Assembly (NCBI GenBank): GCA_001179505.1
Contig: CDMY01000267.1
Coordinates: 6,388-70,387 of the forward strand
Reading direction: 5' to 3'
From: Vitrella brassicaformis
Lineage: Eukaryota > Sar > Vitrellaceae
Length of the DNA stretch: 64,000 nt
Shown: positions 46,895 to 57,324 of the stretch, piece by piece
Layout: each line of letters begins with the position of its first letter
Numbering within the stretch: position 1 is the stretch's first letter
Position numbers and translations under genes: made by a program
The notes under the pieces: generated by a model
Seen by the model: the letters and a program-made list of their open reading frames with translations, nothing else
The model's database searches: none
Told to the model about the DNA's origin: nothing

Positions 46895-47812
46895 ACACAC
46901 GGAGAGACAGACAGACAGACAGACACACAGACAGACAATTGTGAATGAATGAAGGGATGGAAGGATGGATGGATGAAATGAGAGGATCTGTGCGGGTCTG
47001 TCGTCTTGGTTGGTTCGTTTCTGCTTTTAACGCTTCACATTGCGATGCTGCGGCTCAGCCACGTGGTCTGTGGCTGTGTGCTGCCGCCTCACGATGAGCA
47101 GCGTGATGCAGACAACCACCTAGACAGATAGACAGACAGACAGACAGAGAAGCATGTTCTCTGTCTGTCTGTCAGGGTGGTGTTGTTTCCTAGCTCGTGG
47201 ATGGGTTGGCATGGCAGGTGTGTCGTATGTATGGCCTTGGTGAGAGGGTGAGTGTTTGGGCATCCATCAATTGCTGACTTGGCAATCAATCAATAAGTGG
47301 GCGTATGAGCCGAGCGGCACTGCACGACGCGCGACAGAGTTCATCCGGTCGGGTCACTCGCATGCCGATGCCAATGCCATGTGAGTGTCGCCTCACCATA
47401 CCATTGCAAAACTGTCTGGCGCTATTATGCGTCTGTCTGTCTGTCTGATGCCCACCCCACACATGAAATCAACCACATCAATTCAATTAAGCCCCCTGAC
47501 ACTCACACACAGAGATAACATGTGCTATGTGAAAAATGGCCCTTCCCTCAGTCATCAATCTATCTCTCATCCCATCTGAGATGTCTCTCAGCCACCGGGT
47601 GTGTGTGAAAAATGTGCAAGCACGGGGTGCACATCACATTGCCTTGCAGTGCGCTTCATTCACAGACAACCGTCATTAGTAGCTGTCAAGTCAAAGATAG
47701 ATAAGAGAGAGATGGCAAAAATCTATCTCCTATCTCTCTGTCAGGTACCCACACACCCTCCCCTCCCTCCCCTCTTTGCCTCTTTGCCTCTCCGCCCCAC
47801 ACACACACTCGG
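46895..47812. other. Convergent intergenic region
   Basis: No supported gene lies between the 3' ends of RPI (+) and the P/A/K-rich gene (-). It contains (GACA)n, (GGAT)n and CCAT tracts and is slightly richer in A+T than the neighbouring exons. Confidence 0.5.
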
Positions 47813-49883
47813 CTACGCCATTTTGTCTTCGGCCAGCGGTTGTGAGAGCGATGACTGCGACAGGAGCGTCTCTGACACGAGTGTCTTGACCTCGCCAGGG
47901 CCGCCTTGCCGCAGCTTCTGCAGCCTCTCCAGCATCTCCTTCTTGTTAGCTACACACAACACACACATGATCACGATAGATGCATACGGTCTTGTTTGAT
48001 GCATCTGTGTTGTGTTCTTTTCGTTCACTGACTGATAGGAGGCTCTTGTGCTGGTGCAGGTGCGGGTGCAGCGACCGGCTCCTTCTTGGCCCCTGGCGCT
48101 GGCATCACTGACGGCTTGGGTGGTGCTGGTGCCTCCTTCTTGACCGCCTCCACCGGAGGCGCCGCCTTCTTCTCCTCCACCTTGGGAGCTGGCGGGGCCT
48201 CCTCTTTCTTGGCTGCCGGGGCTGGTGCTGGTGCTGGTGCTGGGGGCTCTTCCTTCTTGGCCATCGGTGCTGGCGCGACCGCCTCCTTCTTGATCACCTG
48301 TGGCGCTGCCGGTGGTGCTGGCGGCTCTTCCTTCTTGGCCTCAGGTGCAGGTGCAGGTGGTGGTTTCTTCTTCTCACCCGGCCCCAGCAGCGAGTCCGGC
48401 AGCTCTATTTTGCCTATCGGCGCAGGTGCGGGCTGCGCCACGGGCGCCTTGGCCTTGGTGGGCGTTGCGACTGCTTTCTTGACCGTCTTCTGCACGGCTG
48501 GTGTCGATCCTGGGGGTGTGGGTGGGGCGGGTGGCTGGGGGGACAGCAGCACGGAGGCAGCGTAGAGGCCGACGGACGACGCTACGGCACCTGAGGGAGA
48601 AGGCATGGCATGTGGATGCGTGTGTGTGCTGAGGGAGTGGGGATGTGATGTGTGGGCGTGGCGTACGCACCGCCAGCAATCCCTGCGATGAGTTTGTCGA
48701 TGCCTTCTGGCCCGCTCCGGGTGCTCGCCAGAAGGTTGTAGCCCTGACAGACAGACAGGGGACAAAGAGAGAGAGAGAGAGAGAGGAGGGACAGATACCA
48801 CATAAACGAAAACTCGTTCGTTCATTCACTCACCGCATCTTTCTTGATCTGCTCCTCCTGCTCCTTCTGGATGATCTGGTCCTGGTGGCACAAGCACACC
48901 ACACCACACACACGTCAAGATTTACACACATACATACTAGACTGCTACACACACGCCGACACACGCACATCCACCACATCCCTCCATCCCTACCGACCCG
49001 CAGTTTGGCCACGCTCCTGGCCTCCTTGGTCTGCTGCAGCAGCCCCCTCCCGGCAGACACGGCCGCCACCGGCGCCAGCACCCACGGCAACGCACCCAAA
49101 GCAACACCTGTGGCCGTCTGCTGCGTCGTCAGGCCCTGTGCACACACACACACACACACACGCACACACACAAATCATCCGCACCATCGACAGGCACACT
49201 GCCTGCGTCCCGTCCGTACCTTGATCTCTCCCCCTTTGGGAGGGCTGAGGCTGGGGAGGGACGGCAGCTGCACCGACGGCAGCTGGGGGAGGCTGGGTGC
49301 GGCGGGCGGGGTGATCGAGGGCGCCTGGGGCTTGCTGCTGCTGGTGGTCGCGACGGCCTGCTGCTGCTTGGTCTGCTCGGCCAGCTTCTGCGGCTTGCTA
49401 AGCAGCCTGTCGAAGAGGTCACGCTTGCTGGTGGTGGGCGTGGGAGAGGGAGGGGCGGAGGGAGCCTCCTGCTCCTGCTGCTGCTTGGAGGCGAACAGAC
49501 CTCGACCGAATGGCGACTTGGCTGCACACAGGACACAGACTCTCACAGACATACGGCAGTGGGTGTGGTGCATTGAACGTGCATCTCGTCCCCATCCCAC
49601 CTGGCTCTTTGTCCTTCTTGGCCTCTGTCTTCTTGGGTTCAGGTGTGGGCTTCTTGCCCTCCAGCCTGTCCTCGATGTTGCTCAGCACATCGCCGAAGTC
49701 GATGTCAAGCGATGCCGAGCGCCGCGTGAGTGAGGGGGGCCTCCTCGGCTGTGTTGACGAGAGCGGCTGCATGTGCATGTGCGTGTGTGAGGGGAGGGTG
49801 GGGGGGAGGAAGGCATTGGAGGTGCTGATGATGCAGAGGGACAGAAAGAGCGGCGGGAGGGCCGCAGATGATGCAGCTACCAT
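47813..49883 (-). CDS. Plastid-targeted P/A/K-rich membrane protein, unknown function
   Basis: Not recognised. The first exon (start 49883) gives a signal peptide, MVAASSAALPPLFLSLCIIS then TSNAFLPPTLPS, with the Phe-led transit motif, so plastid import is likely. The mature protein has LDIDFGDVLSNIEDRLEGKK, SKRDLFDRLLSKPQKLAEQT and a P/S-rich linker. Two hydrophobic segments follow, GVALGALPWVLAPVAAVSAG (about 49070-49110) and LIAGIAGGAVASSVGLYAAS (about 48560-48690). A long repetitive region of AKKEEPPAPAPAP type (about 48060-48480) is Lys/Glu-charged and Pro/Ala-rich. It ends with a helix, KKEMLERLQKLRQGGPGEVK, and LAEDKMA. The layout suggests a thylakoid or envelope anchor with an extended disordered arm. 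The repeat may vary in length by slippage. Confidence 0.75.
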
Positions 49884-50252
49884 GCTATGCTGCCTGCCCG
49901 CTGCCTGCCTGAAGAAGAAAATGCACATGTGTAGAGCAAGCACAGCACAGCAATGCAATGCATCCTTCCATTCCATCCTCTGGTGTTTGTGTGCTTGCAG
50001 ATCTGCGTGTGCCTCGCTCGTGCATCTGTCACTCACCGTAAGTGAGTTGGTCCGCTGATGGATGAGTGAGGATGGCCCACTCTCCCTTGTGCCGCCCTTT
50101 GCCCAGATCCTCGTCGTCGGTTGCTTTAGCTCGCAAACCGTCTGCGAGCTTACTCCCAGCTGAACGTCGCGCATCACTGAGCCTCCCCTTGTCACCAGGA
50201 GCACTCCATGGATCTCGATAATGGAATCTCCCGAGGAAGGGCGAGGCGGCCG
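49884..50252. promoter_or_regulatory. Bidirectional 5' flank with paired AGCTCGCA / TGCGAGCTT
   Basis: 369 bp lie between divergent starts. AGCTCGCA at 50128-50135 and TGCGAGCTT at 50143-50151 form an inverted pair with a 7 bp gap. Such an arrangement could bind a dimeric factor or act in both directions. Function is inferred. Confidence 0.5.
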
Positions 50253-53200
50253 ATGAGTCAATGTCATCTGCTGCTGAAAGGCCTCCTGTGGCACTGCTTC
50301 GTCCTCCAGTGGTTGGCGTCATGCCATCGGTGTGCATGTGAGCCGCCGCACACACACAGACGGCCCACATCTGGCTTCTCTCCCTCTGCCGCGGCCGGGC
50401 TGGGTCAGTCGCTGTGGGAGAGGATGGGCAGCTTTGATCTCTCCAGCCGTGCGAGGAGCGTCCTCACCGAGGGGCAGCAAGCGCTGTCTGTCTTCTTTCG
50501 AGCCGTGTTCGTCGACCTGCCCTGGTGAAAAGCACTCACACCGGGAGGAGAGGAACCACAGGGAGGGCACAATGCATTAATTCGTTCATTGCTGCAGGTC
50601 TGACGAGAGTGCAGACCAGCTGGCTTCCATGCGGGAGAGCCAGCAACTCACCAGACGGCTGATGCAGCAACAACAACAGCAAGAGAGAGCAAGGCGGAGG
50701 CTGCACAATGATGTCGAGCAACAAGATGGCGACGGCCATCTCTCTCTCGCAGTGGACGGCAAAGGCCGCATTCTCCAGCAGCCTACAGCACCACCAGCAC
50801 CAGCAGCAGCATCAAACGGGACAACAGCCGCGCCACCACCAGGCGACGTTGTTGACGAGTCGAGATGCGAACCTTATGGCGTGGCGCGGCGCGTCAAGGT
50901 AGACATAGCTGAGTGCTGGGACGGCCAGCAGATGGTGAGGGTGTCCCGGGAGTACTTAATCACGCGGGCGGCTGTGTTTGGGCTGCCGGCCGTGCTGGCT
51001 GAGTGCGATGTGCGCGAGGGGGAGGAAGACGTGTGTTTCTGTCCGGTCGACAGACAGGTACGTATGTGTGTGTATGTTAGACACAAATGGGGAAAGAGAT
51101 TGCATTGGTGATGGTTCGGTTCGTTGCCTGTGGGTATGTTGTCAGGGTGGTGAGTGCGAGCTGGCGGTGCCCCGCGTGTGTGCCGTTCGACGCATCAGCC
51201 CAACACCGAGTGCGCAGCCGGACTCTGTTACCCAGCCAGGCAGCCTGGTTACTTAGCACCAGCCAGTGTGTGTGTGTGTGTGAATGCAGGTTGCGACAAG
51301 TCAGCCCGCGGCTATAACTCGCTGCTCGACGGCGACCCTGTCTGCTACCCAGTCGACCCACCCAAAGGCACAGGCACACACACACACTAAGAGGCCCCCC
51401 NNNNNNNNNNNNNNNNNNNNNNNNNNNNNNNNNNNNNNNNNNNNNNNNNNNNNNNNNNNNNNNNNNNNNNNNNNNNNNNNNNNNNNNNNNNNNNNNNNNN
51501 NNNNNNNNNNNNNNNNNNNNNNNNNNNNNNNNNNNNNNNNNNNNNNNNNNNNNNNNNNNNNNNNNNNNNNNNNNNNNNNNNNNNNNNNNNNNNNNNNNNN
51601 NNNNNNNNNNNNNNNNNNNNNNNNNNNNNNNNNNNNNNNNNNNNNNNNNNNNNNNNNNNNNNNNNNNNNNNNNNNNNNNNNNNNNNNNNNNNNNNNNNNN
51701 CCCCCCCCCCCCCCCCCCGACATGCACCGCACCCATATATATATGCCTTCCCTCGTGCAGGCGGGTCCCCATTGGTGTTTTCCTTTTCCTATGAGCTCAA
51801 CTGCTCGTTCGTGGTCGACCAGAGTGACGGCACGCTGCCCGCCAACAGCACCGAGGAGTATGACAAGTGGTTTGGCCGCAAGGAGGGGAGCAACTTCCGG
51901 GTGGGTGAGGGGTATGTCAACCTGGACACCGGGGCCAGCTATGACGACCCGTTTGTGTACGCCCCGCCTGGGAGCGACCGATTCAACGTGCCCCTGGAGT
52001 GAGTGGGTGGGTGAGTGGGTGCGTCTTGGCAATCTATGCATGTGTGTGTGTTGGGTGTCTGTGTGTCTGTGTGGTTAGGGAGAGGAGCCACGCATCGCAT
52101 GACTATTCTCACCCAACCGAGCCGCTGGCAGCCTACGTGCAGTTGACGAGAGACACATACAACGTCTCGCTCGTCAAAGGTGGGCCCCATCACGCCACAC
52201 ACTCATCGACAGACACGAGTGGATCGGCCAAGACACACACAGAAATGTCGTGTCATCTGTGCAGAGCCTGGTGTGGGTGTGGACGTGTCTGCGCCCCTGA
52301 TGGCCTCCACAAATGTGGGTGGCCTCGTCAGCGGCGCGGCGACCGACCTCGCAAACGACCCTGCCAGCGCGACGCAAAACATCGGTACTCAAACACACAA
52401 ACAAACAGACAAACAGAACCACTGCCCCTGTGCGATGGACGTGCCTGTGCAGATCTGTCGATGATCAGTCCCCTGTTGGCTGGGGGCGGGGCGTCCCTGG
52501 CCAGCATCAACGTCACCCGCGGCCTCTGCAATGTCAACAATGGCGGATGCCACGAGCGGGCGACCTGCAGTGTGTCCAATGGTTTGGTGGTGTGCTTCTG
52601 CGAGCCGGGCTACGCGGGAGACGGTACGCATCAACGATGACACGAACCAAGAGAGAGAGAGAGAGAGAGAGAAGGGGAGAGAGCATTGTGGGTGCAGCTG
52701 TGAGTGTGGGTGTGCAGGTGTTGTGTGTGAAGACATTGATGAGTGCGCGACCAACAACGGCGGGTGGGCGAGGACACCATGGGTGTGTGTCCATTGCATG
52801 GCGTTGCCTGCGTGCATGTCAGGTGTCCGTCGCTGTGCGTCAACTATCCCGGCGGCTTCACCTGTGTCTGCTCCCCTGACAACGACACCTGCACCAGCAC
52901 CAGCAGTGAGGGCCACCTCGCTCCAAACAGGAGGCTGCAGATGGGCGACGGCAGCAGCGGCAACGACACCGCCACTCCGCCCCAGAACCTCTCGTGGTTT
53001 GTCCCGCCGACCTGGGCGGAGCTGCGGAGCGAGTATGACGTCGATGAGGCCTTCAAATACTACATCAGGACAGACTGGTACACACAATCACACACACACA
53101 CACACAGAGATGGAGAGAGAGACCTGAACGCATTCCCATGTGTGTGTGTGTATGGTGATATCTCTGTGTGTGTTAGGGTGGTGTTCAGCGGGCCGCCGAG

Positions 53201-53933
53201 AGTGTCCTTGGAGACCTGCCTGGTGAGTTTCCACTACCTATGGGACAACACCTACTGCGTCAACGCGTCCACGACCATCCCGCCATTAGCCCTGGTGGGC
53301 TACAGCCGCTTGACGACCACACTCGCCTGGCCGTCCGTCGGCTCCCTGCCCTCGTCGCACTTCACAGCCGGCCGGCTGTACTTCGAGACCATGGTCAGAG
53401 AACCGTCATCCAGTGGGGACAAAAATGACGACGGATGGCACATCCGCAACTTCCAGGTGTGTCAGTGGGCGGCAAAGAGCACCTGCGGGCTTCGAATGTG
53501 TGTCTCTGTGTTGGCGTGTGTTCAGTATGTCGACCGGGTTCTGATGGATCCCACCTGGTATGACGAGCCGATGCCGCCCGAATTCAGGCTAAGCCCTTTG
53601 GCCATCGCGTTGATCGTGTTCGGCTCTGTCCTGCTGGTGGCCGCCGTCGGCATAGTGGTGATGTATATCCTTCACAAGAGGGGCGTCCATGTGCCATGGA
53701 GCCTTCCCGCGATGATGCACTCAGCTCGCGAGGTGTTCATGCGGCTGCTGGGGCGAAGACGGGTGGGCGCGATGGAGAGTGGTGGTGCTGCCGCTGGTGG
53801 GGGTGGTGCAGAGGAGCAGGATAAGCAGCCGGGAGAGCTGGAGAGGCAGACGGCTGACCAGAAGGGCGGTGCCGAGCAGGCAAGGCGGAGACATCATGGC
53901 AAGGGCAGCCAGCCAGAGTCTGTTGGGTGGTGA
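50253..53933 (+). CDS. EGF-domain type I membrane protein (interrupted by assembly gap)
   Basis: The start at 50253 gives a signal peptide (MSQCHLLLKGLLWHCFVLQW then LASCHRCACE). Exon 1 ends 50525 and joins in frame to SDESADQLASMRE. A Q-rich coiled stretch and a Cys-containing ectodomain follow, including CWDGQQMVRVSREYLITRAA and CDVREGEEDVCFCPVDRQ. Between 51140 and 51390 the frame is unclear. A 300-N gap lies inside the gene. After the gap come FSYELNCSFVVDQSDGT and two EGF modules: CNVNNGGCHERATC...CFCEPGYAGDG and the calcium-binding type DIDECATNNGG...CVNYPGGFTCVC (about 52520-52880). N-glycosylation sequons (NVTR, NDTC, NLSW) occur throughout. A single TM (PLAIALIVFGSVLLVAAVGI, about 53600-53660) precedes a basic cytoplasmic tail ending GSQPESVGW. 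It is a cell-surface or secretory-pathway receptor-like protein; the ligand is unknown. Confidence 0.75.
51392..51718. other. Assembly gap flanked by poly-C
   Basis: N occupies 51401-51700, exactly 300 bases, so the real size may be unknown. Runs of C touch both sides (nine on the left, eighteen on the right). The gap removes part of the EGF-protein ectodomain. Confidence 0.95.
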
Positions 53934-54400
53934 CAGGTAGACGATGTCGTGTTTCTCGTAATGGGAACGCATCAGTAGGCAGTGGGGTGGGTAGATAGAT
54001 CGGGATGGCAAGTTGACTTTGTATGTTAGGGATATCAAGAGATTCAATCCACAAGAGATTCAATCCACTGACACCAGCTACCGGGTACTGTCCATCCATG
54101 TTGCCTGCCTGCCTGTACAGTGAGTCCGATGCCACACCCACCACCATAACACACACATACACACACATGCACATCGACAGTAGAATGGCGGCGTGCTGAA
54201 TGGCCGTGGTAGGCCATCCTCACACGCACAGACAGGAATGGAGGCACGGAGCACGGAGCATTTGATTGTGTCCATTGAGTCCATTCCATGGATATGGCAG
54301 TCGGTGAGCGAACGAGTGAGTCAGTCGGCCATCGGCCGCCCGCGAGCGATACATGCTATCCTCCGTCTGCACCCACCTCCCACCTGCACCCTCGCCTCAC
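53934..54400. other. Convergent intergenic region
   Basis: No supported gene. A tandem AAGAGATTCAATCCAC pair lies at about 54037-54069, two near-identical 15-16 bp units. The rest is spacer or UTR between two convergent genes. Confidence 0.5.
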
Positions 54401-57146
54401 TCACTTGGGCTTGCTGCCTCTCTGCGTGCGCCCCTTGCCCTTCTTCTCTCCCTTGCCCCCCTCCAGCAAGACTAGCTCCATCTTCATCGTGTTAATGAAC
54501 CATTTCTTGTTTCTCGTCATGTCCATATACGCATCGGCCGCACACACAGACGACACCACATCGTAGGCCGACCCCACCTTCCATTCTGCCTCCCGAAGAA
54601 AAGCCTCGAGTGCATAGTCACACCTGATGTATCGGATCGTGTCTGCGAGCGACTCTGTGCTGAGCTTCAGATCAACTCTGGCTTGTGCTGGCTTGATGGA
54701 CATGAGAAGAGACAGCACAGACCGAGCGCACCCCTTGCTGATCCGATGCTCATTCAACACGCACAGCGACTTGACGGAGGGGTAGGCTAGGCCAGGCACG
54801 CGCAGCGAGTTGACGGGCACGTGGGATGAATCGGGCAGTCTGCCTGAGCCCCAAGACAGGCTGATGCGCAACTCGTCTAGCTCACGCGTATGCAGATATG
54901 ACACACACTGCGACACGGTGCGAACGCTGTGTGCCTTAAACCACACCTGACGCACCCCCGCCAGGCTGCCCAGCAGCTGCTCCAGCCTCGCAGCCTCAGC
55001 ACCGGTCGGCATGGCGTTGTTCTGGGCACCGTCGTTGCCGGGATGGGCACCGTAGATTGATGCGTTGATGTAGAGGTGCTGGATGGCCGGGAGGTGTGTG
55101 TTGTTGCCGTTCTGGTCCTTGGCCACCAGCCACTCCGGGATGCTCTTGGGGAGCTGGCGGACGGGGGTGGTGTCGTCACTGGGGTGGATGGAGAGCTTGG
55201 TGGCCGCGAGAAATGTCAGCAGCTGCCCCCACGTGTCGTGCAGGGGAGCACCGCCGTACACAAACTTGACCTGCGAGAAGGAACGGAAAAACGAACGAAG
55301 ATGGCAGACGTGAGCCACGTTCTCAAGCGTTTGCTGCGTGTCTGCCTCTCTCCCTGCCCCTGCACTCCTCACTCACCGCATCGCATTTGTTCGTCAGGTC
55401 GGTGATGAGTCGGCCTACGGGTCCGTGCGGGGCCGGAGCCGTCGTCTCCGGGCCCTCCTTGCCGCAGTCGATGACGATGTCGTCATACTGCGGCGGGAAA
55501 TCCGTGTCGTCGATGGAGCGCTCGAATCGGTCATCTCCTCTGCACAACACACACACAACAGCCTGTGCCCGTCTCGCCTGCGCTTCATTTTCCCTGCAGG
55601 TCTCACTCACCGTGGCATCCACACGATTTGGCATTTGGTCTCCTCGGCCCAGGTGAGGAGGTCAGGGATGGCGAAGTTGTTGGGGCCGCTGCGGTCGGTC
55701 AGCTGGCGACTGAAGTCGGGGCCAAACGAGAAGCGATGGTGAATGGTGATGGTCTTGTCCACACCTGCATACCACAGATGACACATGCAGCAAAGAGTGC
55801 CTCCCTGTGTGGTGTTAATCTGCCCATCCCACCGACCAACCCACCTTTCATGTATTGGGTGCGCCAGTTGGTGTCGAGTGCCGTGGTGAGGCGGCCCAGC
55901 GGATCGTAGATGTACTCAACGCGACTGACACAAGACAGGAGGAAAAGGGACACATTACTTCACGCCATACATGGAGCTTCCGGCCAGCTCACTCAGGTTC
56001 TCTGTAGTCCTTTTTGGGCGGAACGAGGTGGAGGCCGCTGATGCTCGTGAGCTTGGGGCAGCCGCGCAGCGAACTGACAACGACACACACGCACACACAA
56101 AGAGGCGAGAAAAGATGTGTGTGTGAACGAAAGCAGAGGCGCGCCAGTTTTTCACCTACCTTGTGAACGCCTGCCACTCGTCCCCCTCTGTGACATGGAT
56201 GACGTCGGCCTTGATGAAGGTGATCTTCGGCGACGCTGACACGATGTGGGTGACGGCCGGCAGGTGGGACACGCCGTAGACAAACATCTCGTCACACACC
56301 TTGCCCACGCTCAGCACCTCCAGACTCGGAAACCTCCACTTGCGATCCCTGACACGAAACACCAACACACACCACAACACACATTTGCATCTCTGCAGCC
56401 CCTCTCCCCCCCTTCTCCTTACTTGACTAGGTCTAGGTATCGTGTGTGGGTGAGGTGTAACTGCTGGGTCTTCTCAAACACCACCCGCTCCTTACCCCCC
56501 TCATCCACCCCCTCTCCCTCACCCTCACCGCCATTGCCTGTCCCCCTGATATGGCCGTATCGGTTGTCATGGCACCGGCGCGCCGGGTCGTCCACACGGA
56601 TGCGCACGAGTGTGGCCTTGGACGCCTCGATGGACTCCACTGCAGCCGGCAGCACATCGTTGTAGCCGTCGGTCTCGATGAACGCCGTCTTGAGCTTACT
56701 CTGACCCACACACAGATACAGAAAACCATCCATCCATGCCTATCCTCCTCCCACCCATCCGCCCACCCACCAGTCGTGTTTTGAGTGTGTCTGTGAGTTT
56801 GATCTTCTTCCAGTAGTTGTACTCCTCGTTCGAGATGGTGAGGTCACGGTAGAGGACGCCGTATGTGGCGTCGGTGGTCTTCTTGTGCAGCTGCTGGCAC
56901 ACGAGCGACAGCGGCTTGCGCTGGAGGGTGGTGAGGAAGTCGCCGACCTCATACACACACTCAGCCTCGAGGTGAGCCAAGCCAACGCCAACGACCTTAT
57001 CCTGACACAGCAACGAGAGATCATGTCCACAGCCCAGGCTGTTGTTTGTTGGTCCATGGCTCGCTTACCGATTTGTTTGCCATGTCGACATCCTCCTCGT
57101 CTGTCCGCGGCTGCTTCGCCTTCACATTGGCCTCAACACGCGACAT
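54401..57146 (-). CDS. F-box/LRR-like protein, function unknown
   Basis: Start MSRVEANVKAKQPRTDEEDV at 57146, stop at 54401, about ten exons. Near the N terminus, FLTTLQRKPLSLVCQQLHKK and ATYGVLYRDLTI resemble an F-box helix pair (LxLVC...LYRDL). This would link to SCF ubiquitin ligases if real; the match is weak. The remainder is a string of leucine-rich, solenoid-like units, each with a short strand and an LxxL pattern: TRYLDLVKDRKWRFPSLEVL, CPKLTSISGLHLVP, LPAIQHLYINASIYG, LEQLLGSLAGVRQVWFKAHS, ELDELRISLSWGSGRLPDSS and YPSVKSLCVLNEHRISKGCA. The C terminus is basic (GGKGEKKGKGRTQRGSKPK). The gene family is likely lineage-specific. Neighbours give no further clue. Confidence 0.65.
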
Positions 57147-57324
57147 CTGTGCAGAGAGAGGGGGAGGAACAGACCGAATGGATGAATGGATTGATGAAAT
57201 GGATGGATGGATGGATGTGACGAGGAATGCATCCTATCCCTCTCAGCGCACCTCAAAAATGCACACGAGAGATCCCGTTCGTGACACACCAAACAGCAGC
57301 AGCGGTTCAGGGAGCACCCTAGAA

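Noticed and set aside
48086-48565. Gly/Ala/Ser-rich plus-strand ORF
   Set aside because: Antisense of the AKKEEPPAPAP repeat of the plastid-targeted gene, which has a clear leader and splice sites on the other strand.
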